Positions 59,493 to 64,000 of a stretch of 64,000 bases of DNA are shown here, piece by piece (position 1 is the stretch's first letter; every line of letters begins with the position of its first letter). A program made the translations under genes and the position numbers. Origin of the DNA: Microbacterium kyungheense (lineage in GTDB: Bacteria > Actinomycetota > Actinomycetes > Actinomycetales > Microbacteriaceae); contig NZ_VFPE01000002.1 of NCBI RefSeq assembly GCF_006783905.1, forward strand, positions 682,001 through 746,000, given 5' to 3'. Under the pieces are notes generated by a model, which was not told the origin of the DNA, ran no database searches, and worked only from the letters and a program-made list of their open reading frames with translations.

Positions 59493-60013
59493 CGCTTGGA
59501 CCGCGTCGGCACGAGGCCGGAGGGCAACGCGGGCTCGGGCGAGCGCGAGGCGCGCTCGACGATGACGTCGGCGCCGTCGGCCACGAGCGGCGCGACCAGC
59601 GCGAGCGTGGCGGCGAGCTCGGTCTCGCCCACGTCGTAGGGCGGGTCGAGGAAGACGAGATCGAAGGGCCCCCGCGCCGCGCGCAGGTAGGCGTCGACCG
59701 CCGACCTGTGCACGCGGATCGCGATGCCGTCGCCGACCGCCTTCGTCACGCGCCCGGCGTTGCGCTGCGCCACGGTGGCGGCGCGCGGCGCCTTCTCCAC
59801 GAGATCGACGGATGCGGCGCCCCGGCTGGCCGCTTCGAGCCCGAGTGCTCCGGAACCGGCGTACAGGTCCAGCACGGCGGCGCCGTCGAGGACTCCGGAG
59901 GCCTCCAGCGCCCCGAAGAGGGACTCGCGCACGCGGTCGCTGGTGGGGCGTGTGCCGGCGTCCGGCACGTCGAGGACGAGGGAGCCGGCGCGGCCCGCGA
60001 TGATGCGCGTCAC
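59453..60013 (-). CDS. rsmD: 16S rRNA (guanine(966)-N2)-methyltransferase
   Basis: 186 residues from GTG 60013 (a longer upstream frame runs over recG and is rejected). TRIIAGRAGSLVLDVPDAGT, RPTSDRVRESLFGALEASG, SAM motif AVLDLYAGSGALGLEAASRG, and catalytic FDLVFLDPPYDVGE. Modifies G966 of 16S rRNA. Divergent from recG with overlapping -10 boxes. Confidence 0.94.
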   Translation of the reverse strand: MTRIIAGRAGSLVLDVPDAGTRPTSDRVRESLFGALEASGVLDGAAVLDLYAGSGALGLEAASRGAASVDLVEKAPRAATVAQRNAGRVTKAVGDGIAIRVHRSAVDAYLRAARGPFDLVFLDPPYDVGETELAATLALVAPLVADGADVIVERASRSPEPALPSGLVPTRSKRYGDTTLWWATTG

Positions 60014-60019
60014 CCCCTC

Positions 60020-60029
60020 ACGATAGCCT
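60020..60029. promoter_or_regulatory. Overlapping divergent leaderless promoters of rsmD and recG
   Basis: TAGCCT (60024-60029, plus strand) ends six bases before the recG ATG. TATCGT (complement of 60020-60025) ends six bases before the rsmD GTG. The two -10 boxes share two bases. Confidence 0.55.
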
Positions 60030-60035
60030 CGTCGT

Positions 60036-62198
60036 ATGACGTCTTTCACCCTCGATTCGCGTCTCGGCGGCGCGATCGGCGGCAAGACGGCGGCCGCCCT
60101 CGAGCGCGCCTTCGGGATGAAGACCGTGGGCGATCTGCTCGTGCACTATCCGCGCCGCTATGCGCGCCGGGGTGAGCTCACCCCGATCTCGACCCTGCCG
60201 ATCGGCGAGCCGGTGACGATCGTCGCCGAGGTGCGTCGCGTCAACGAGCGTCGCATGAAGAACCGCAACGGTTCGCTGCTGGAGGTCGTCATCAGCGACG
60301 GCAACGGCGAGATGTCGCTCACGTTCTTCAATCAGTCGTGGCGCGTGCGGGATCTGAGGCCGGGCCGCCAGGGCATCTTCGCGGGCAAGGTCGGCGTGTA
60401 CCGCGGTGCGCAGCAGCTCGCGCACCCCGACTATGAGCTGTTCGACGACGAGGACGCCGCGCGGCTCAAGGCGGCCGAGAACGTTCACCTGCCGATCCCG
60501 ATCTACCCCGCGACGAGTACGGTGGCCAGCTGGCAGCTGCAGAAGACGGTCGAGCTCGTGCTCGACGGCCTGGGAGAGATCCCCGAGCCGCTGCCGCCGG
60601 AGGTCCGGGCGCGGCACGACCTGCTCGACGCGCGCACGGCGCTGGAGCGCATCCACCGCCCGCAGCAGTTCGACGAGGTCGACCAGGCTCGTGCCACACT
60701 GCGGATGCAGGAGGCCTTCGTGCTGCAGGTGGCCCTGCTGCAGCAGCGCGCGTTCGTGCGTGCCATGTCGGCCACCCGGCGCAGCCCCGGATCGCTGCTC
60801 GAGCGCTTCGACGCGGCACTGCCGTTCCCGCTGACCCCGGACCAGGTGAGCGTGGGCGAGCAGGTCCGCCGCGACCTGCAGGGCGACTGGCCGATGAATC
60901 GCCTGGTGCAGGGCGAGGTCGGATCCGGCAAGACGCTCGTCGCGCTGCGCGCCATGCTGCAGGTCGCGCAGGACGGCGGCCAGTCCGCCCTCATCGCGCC
61001 GACCGAGGTGCTCGCTGCGCAGCATGTCCGGTCGATCGCGCGCATGCTCGGGCCACAGCTCGCGCCCGAGCTCATGCCGACGCTGCTGACCGGCCAGCTG
61101 CCGGCGGCCGATCGGCGCAAGGCGGCGCTGCGTGCGGCCTCGGGGCAGGCGCGCATCGTGGTCGGCACGCATGCGCTCCTGAGCGAGTCGACCACCTTCG
61201 CGGACCTCGGGCTCGTCGTCGTCGACGAGCAGCACCGGTTCGGCGTCGAGCAGCGCGAGTCGCTGCGGGCCAAGGGCTCGTCGCCGCACGCCCTCGTGCT
61301 GACGGCGACGCCGATCCCGCGGACCGTCGCGATGACGGTGTTCGGCGACCTCGACGTGTCGACGATCCGCACCATGCCGGCGGGCCGCGCCCCGATCGAG
61401 ACGTTCGTCGCGCCGCTCGCCGAGCGACCGGGCTGGTTCGGCCGCGTGTGGGAGCGCATCGCCGAAGAGGTCGGCCAGGGGAGGCAGGCGTTCGTCGTAT
61501 GCGCCGCGATCGACGCCGAGGCACTCACGAAGGACGACACCGCCGACGAGCCTGCCGGCGATGCGATGGGGGAGGCGCCTCGCACCCGCTGGGGCGTCGT
61601 GCAGGTCGCCGACCTGCTGTCGCGGCATCCCTCGTTCGCCGACATTCGGGTGCAGATCCTGCACGGCAAGATGCCGTCGGATGAGAAGGATGCCGTCATG
61701 CAGGCCTTCGCGCGGGGCGACGTCGACGTCCTCGTGGCGACGACCGTCGTCGAGGTCGGTGTGGACGTGCCCAACGCCTCGACGATGGCGATCCTCGAAG
61801 CGGATCGTTTCGGCGTCTCGCAGCTGCATCAGCTGCGTGGCCGCGTCGGCAGAGGCGGCGTGCCGGGGCTGTGCCTGCTGGTCACCGAAGCGGCGCAAGG
61901 CACCCCCGCGCGCGATCGCGTCGACGCGGTGGCCTCGACGCTCGACGGCTTCGCACTGGCCGAGGTGGACCTCGAACTGCGCGGCGAGGGCGACGTGCTG
62001 GGCGACGCGCAGTCCGGCGCCCGGTCGTCGCTGCGGCTGCTGCGTGTTGTGAAGGATGCCGACATCATCGCCGAGGCGCGCATCGCGGCCGAGAACGTCC
62101 TCGAAGACGACCCCGCGCTGACCCGCAACCCCGGCCTCGCCGCCGCGCTCGAGCACAGCGTCGGTATGGCGCAGCGCGCCGCGCTCGCCAAGAACTGA
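60036..62198 (+). CDS. recG: ATP-dependent DNA helicase RecG
   Basis: Remodels stalled forks and branch-migrates junctions. 720 residues. Wedge (OB) domain about 60-160 (PVTIVAEVRRVNERR). Helicase lobes: Walker A NRLVQGEVGSGKTLVALRAM, IAPTEVLAAQHVRSIARML, DEQH box in VVVDEQHRFGVEQRE, LTATPIPRTVAMTVFGDLDV, TTVVEVGVDVPNASTMAILE and QLHQLRGRVGRGGVPG. The end reads ELRGEGDVLGDAQSG. Complete. Confidence 0.97.
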   Translation: MTSFTLDSRLGGAIGGKTAAALERAFGMKTVGDLLVHYPRRYARRGELTPISTLPIGEPVTIVAEVRRVNERRMKNRNGSLLEVVISDGNGEMSLTFFNQSWRVRDLRPGRQGIFAGKVGVYRGAQQLAHPDYELFDDEDAARLKAAENVHLPIPIYPATSTVASWQLQKTVELVLDGLGEIPEPLPPEVRARHDLLDARTALERIHRPQQFDEVDQARATLRMQEAFVLQVALLQQRAFVRAMSATRRSPGSLLERFDAALPFPLTPDQVSVGEQVRRDLQGDWPMNRLVQGEVGSGKTLVALRAMLQVAQDGGQSALIAPTEVLAAQHVRSIARMLGPQLAPELMPTLLTGQLPAADRRKAALRAASGQARIVVGTHALLSESTTFADLGLVVVDEQHRFGVEQRESLRAKGSSPHALVLTATPIPRTVAMTVFGDLDVSTIRTMPAGRAPIETFVAPLAERPGWFGRVWERIAEEVGQGRQAFVVCAAIDAEALTKDDTADEPAGDAMGEAPRTRWGVVQVADLLSRHPSFADIRVQILHGKMPSDEKDAVMQAFARGDVDVLVATTVVEVGVDVPNASTMAILEADRFGVSQLHQLRGRVGRGGVPGLCLLVTEAAQGTPARDRVDAVASTLDGFALAEVDLELRGEGDVLGDAQSGARSSLRLLRVVKDADIIAEARIAAENVLEDDPALTRNPGLAAALEHSVGMAQRAALAKN

Positions 62199-62224
62199 GC
62201 GCCGGACCCCCAGCCGCGGCCCAG

Positions 62225-62230
62225 TAAGCT
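62225..62230 (+). promoter_or_regulatory. -10 box of coaD
   Basis: TAAGCT, six bases before the ATG at 62237. Confidence 0.4.
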
Positions 62231-62236
62231 TTCGGC

Positions 62237-62734
62237 ATGAGCAGTCGGATCGCCGTCGTCCCGGGATCGTTCGATCCGCCGACCCTCGGTCATCTCGATG
62301 TCATCCGCCGTGCGGCGTCGCTGTACGACCAGCTGCACGTGCTGGTGGTCCACAACCCGGGCAAAGAGGCGATGCTGCCGATCGCGCAGCGTCAGTCGCT
62401 CCTGGAGCAGTCGATCGCCGAAGGAGGCATCGAGGGCGACGTCGTCGTGGCGTCGTGGAGCATGGGCCTGCTCGTCGACTACGCGACGGACGTGGGGGCC
62501 GGCGTGCTCGTCAAGGGCATCCGTTCGCAGGTGGACGTCGCCTACGAGACGCCGATGGCCATCGTCAACCGGCACCTCGCCCACGTCGAGACCGTATTCC
62601 TGCTGCCGGACCCTGCTCACGCGCTCGTCTCGAGTTCGCTGGTGCGGCAGGTCGCCTCGCTCGGCGGCGACGTCTCGCCGTACGTCCCCGCTGCTGTCGC
62701 GCGCTTCCTCGATACGGGCGCGCGGGGCATCTGA
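62237..62734 (+). CDS. coaD: Phosphopantetheine adenylyltransferase
   Basis: Fourth step of coenzyme A synthesis: adds AMP to 4'-phosphopantetheine. 165 residues. Nucleotidyl transferase motif [19 protein letters not shown] (T/HxGH as TLGH), [20 protein letters not shown], and the second ATP motif [20 protein letters not shown]. Probably leaderless. First of the coaD-DUF177-rpmF-rnc series. Confidence 0.96.
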   Translation: MSSRIAVVPGSFDPPTLGHLDVIRRAASLYDQLHVLVVHNPGKEAMLPIAQRQSLLEQSIAEGGIEGDVVVASWSMGLLVDYATDVGAGVLVKGIRSQVDVAYETPMAIVNRHLAHVETVFLLPDPAHALVSSSLVRQVASLGGDVSPYVPAAVARFLDTGARGI

Positions 62735-62748
62735 CATCCGGACGCGGC

Positions 62749-62754
62749 TAGGCT
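62749..62754 (+). promoter_or_regulatory. -10 box of the DUF177-rpmF-rnc unit
   Basis: TAGGCT, six bases before the GTG at 62761. Confidence 0.45.
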
Positions 62755-62760
62755 GGGACC

Positions 62761-63321
62761 GTGGTCAGAAAGCATGTGACGGGTCCGTTTACGATCCCGG
62801 TCCGCGATCTCGTGCACCGTGCCGGCGAGATGCGCGAGCACTCGTTCGAGGTACCCGCGCCCGAGAAATGGGGCGAGGGTCTCGTGTCCGTCGCCGAGGG
62901 CGAGACGGTCGCCGTGGACGTGCGGCTGGAGTCGGTCCACGAGGGCATCCTGGTGTCCGGCGACGTCGACACGGAGTACACCGGAGTGTGCGGTCGATGC
63001 CTCACCGACATCGCCCAGGGGCTCCAAGTCGAGTTCCAGGAGCTTTTCGCGTATCCTGGAGAAGACGAAGCTGACTTCGAGGTTCAAGACGACCACGTGG
63101 ATCTTGAAACTCTGGTCAGGGAAGCGGTCGTCCTGTCGCTTCCATTTCAGCCGGTATGTCAGCCGGATTGCCCCGGCCTTGATCCGGCCACGGGTGAGCG
63201 ACTGACCACGAGTGCCGGTGCAGAGCTGAGCCAGCCGGCCGATCCACGATGGGCCGCGCTCCAGGACTTCACCCCAGACGTTCCCCGCTCGCGCGGGGAT
63301 GATCCGACAGAAGAGAGTTAG
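62761..63321 (+). CDS. DUF177 (YceD) family protein
   Basis: 186 residues from GTG 62761. TIPVRDLVHRAGEMREHSFE at the start; a Cys pair in EYTGVCGRCLTDIAQGLQVE and another in VCQPDCPGLDPATGERL that together may bind zinc. DUF177 proteins are linked to 23S rRNA accumulation and are nearly always encoded next to rpmF, as here (2 bp between). Confidence 0.93.
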   Translation: MVRKHVTGPFTIPVRDLVHRAGEMREHSFEVPAPEKWGEGLVSVAEGETVAVDVRLESVHEGILVSGDVDTEYTGVCGRCLTDIAQGLQVEFQELFAYPGEDEADFEVQDDHVDLETLVREAVVLSLPFQPVCQPDCPGLDPATGERLTTSAGAELSQPADPRWAALQDFTPDVPRSRGDDPTEES

Positions 63322-63323
63322 CC

Positions 63324-63533
63324 ATGGCAGGTAACCCCCCGAAGCGCAAGGTTTCCCGTTCGAACACCCGCTCGCGCCGCGCGCAGTGGAAGGCCACGCC
63401 GACCACGCTCGTCAAGACCGTCGAGAACGGCAAGACGGTCTACAGCCGTCCGCACCAGGCGAAGGTCGTCACCGACTCGCAGGGCACCGAGCTGTTCCTC
63501 GAGTACAAGGGCCGCAAGGTCGCCGACGTCTGA
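63324..63533 (+). CDS. rpmF: 50S ribosomal protein L32
   Basis: 69 residues: MAGNPPKRKVSRSNTRSRRA, QWKATPTTLVKTVENGKTVY. It lacks the CxxC pairs of zinc-binding L32, so it is the zinc-independent form. The ATG follows GAGAGTTAGCC, within the DUF177-rpmF-rnc unit. Confidence 0.96.
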   Translation: MAGNPPKRKVSRSNTRSRRAQWKATPTTLVKTVENGKTVYSRPHQAKVVTDSQGTELFLEYKGRKVADV

Positions 63534-63547
63534 TCGTCGCACCTGAC

Positions 63548-64000
63548 GTGACCGACGTCACTGCCGAGCGTCTGGCGCTCGCAGAACTCACACAGAAGCT
63601 CGGGGTCGATATCGACCCCGAGCTTCTGTCGCTGGCGCTCACGCATCGTTCGTGGGCGTACGAGAACGGGCAGGCTCCGCACAACGAGCGGCTGGAGTTC
63701 CTGGGCGATTCCGTGCTCGGCCTCGCCGTGACCGAGCGCCTGTTCACCGGGCATCCCGAGCTCGAAGAGGGCGCGCTGGCCAAGCGGCGCGCGAGCGTCG
63801 TGTCGACCGTGGCCCTCGCCGAGATCGCGCGCGGCATCGACCTCGGCCGCCATCTGCTGCTGGGGCGCGGCGAGGACATGACCGGCGGACGCGACAAAGA
63901 CTCGATCCTGGCCGACACGATGGAGGCCATCTTCGGCGCCACGCACCTGTCGGCCGGTCCGGATGCCGCCACCGCCCTCGTGCTGCGGCTGGTCGAGCCG
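63548..64000 (+). CDS. rnc: Ribonuclease III (5' part; runs off the window)
   Basis: 151 codons are visible from GTG 63548. RNase III signature NERLEFLGDSVLGLAVTERL with the catalytic acids, then ALAKRRASVVSTVALAEIAR, LLLGRGEDMTGGRDKDSILA and DTMEAIFGATHLSAG with the second acidic cluster. The double-stranded-RNA-binding domain lies beyond the edge. Processes rRNA precursors. Confidence 0.95.
   Translation, partial: MTDVTAERLALAELTQKLGVDIDPELLSLALTHRSWAYENGQAPHNERLEFLGDSVLGLAVTERLFTGHPELEEGALAKRRASVVSTVALAEIARGIDLGRHLLLGRGEDMTGGRDKDSILADTMEAIFGATHLSAGPDAATALVLRLVEP

Overview
The window is high-GC DNA (about 70% G+C by eye) with the gene content and gene order of an actinobacterium of the Microbacteriaceae, most like Microbacterium. 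Support comes from the coaD-DUF177-rpmF-rnc, leuCD-murA-plsC-gpsA-ddl and serA/leuB/ilvE/gltX neighbourhoods, GTG and TTG starts, and many promoters with a TAnnnT box six bases before the start codon. No rRNA, CRISPR array or insertion sequence was seen. The genus assignment is inference from synteny and sequence style.

Layout. 1-7262: a BTAD/nSTAND1 regulator cut by the left edge, two small proteins, cutC, a four-repeat peptidoglycan-binding protein, two small membrane proteins, serA and a lipoprotein. The regulator's divergent promoter region and the lipoprotein's promoter region share a SARP-type pair of direct heptamer repeats. 7267-14613: a TetR/MFS efflux pair with a clear operator, leuB, ilvE, a fumarylacetoacetase-family enzyme, a second MFS and a methyltransferase. 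14654-22769: a minus-strand operon for D-amino acids (N-acyl-D-amino-acid deacylase, RidA, D-serine dehydratase-like enzyme), a DUF2306/histidine kinase/response regulator operon, and a class V aminotransferase divergent from a LysR regulator. 22781-24452: gltX and tRNA-Gln(CUG).

24418-34241 is a genomic island integrated in the 3' end of the tRNA-Gln gene. It is bounded by a perfect 37-bp direct repeat (attL/attR), with matching putative integrase arm sites just inside both ends. It carries an excisionase-like gene, a tyrosine integrase with two frameshifts, a second integrase remnant with an in-frame amber codon that ends at a tRNA-like scar, a frameshifted lipid kinase, a frameshifted fatty acid desaturase, a 5'-truncated ANTAR gene, a MarR regulator, a duplicated small-gene family and a HIRAN-like protein. 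The concentration of broken genes here, against none seen outside, says the island is probably immobile and decaying.

34325-64000 returns to core DNA: a DUF998 protein and TetR, a PadR pair, glsA overlapping an MFS gene, an aminoglycoside phosphotransferase-like gene, the fructose PTS operon (DeoR, fruK, fruA, ptsH), two identical tRNA-Glu genes, two DUF202 proteins, an ECF sigma factor with a DUF4349 protein, terC behind a probable manganese riboswitch, leuCD behind a leucine leader peptide, murA-plsC-gpsA-ddl, thiL, a serine hydrolase, rsmD/recG, coaD-DUF177-rpmF and the start of rnc.

Two patterns cut across the annotation. The heptamer GGATGCC is strongly over-represented on both strands of the core DNA, is reused as inverted pairs in terminator stems, and is rare in the island. 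Many genes also appear to be expressed from leaderless mRNAs.
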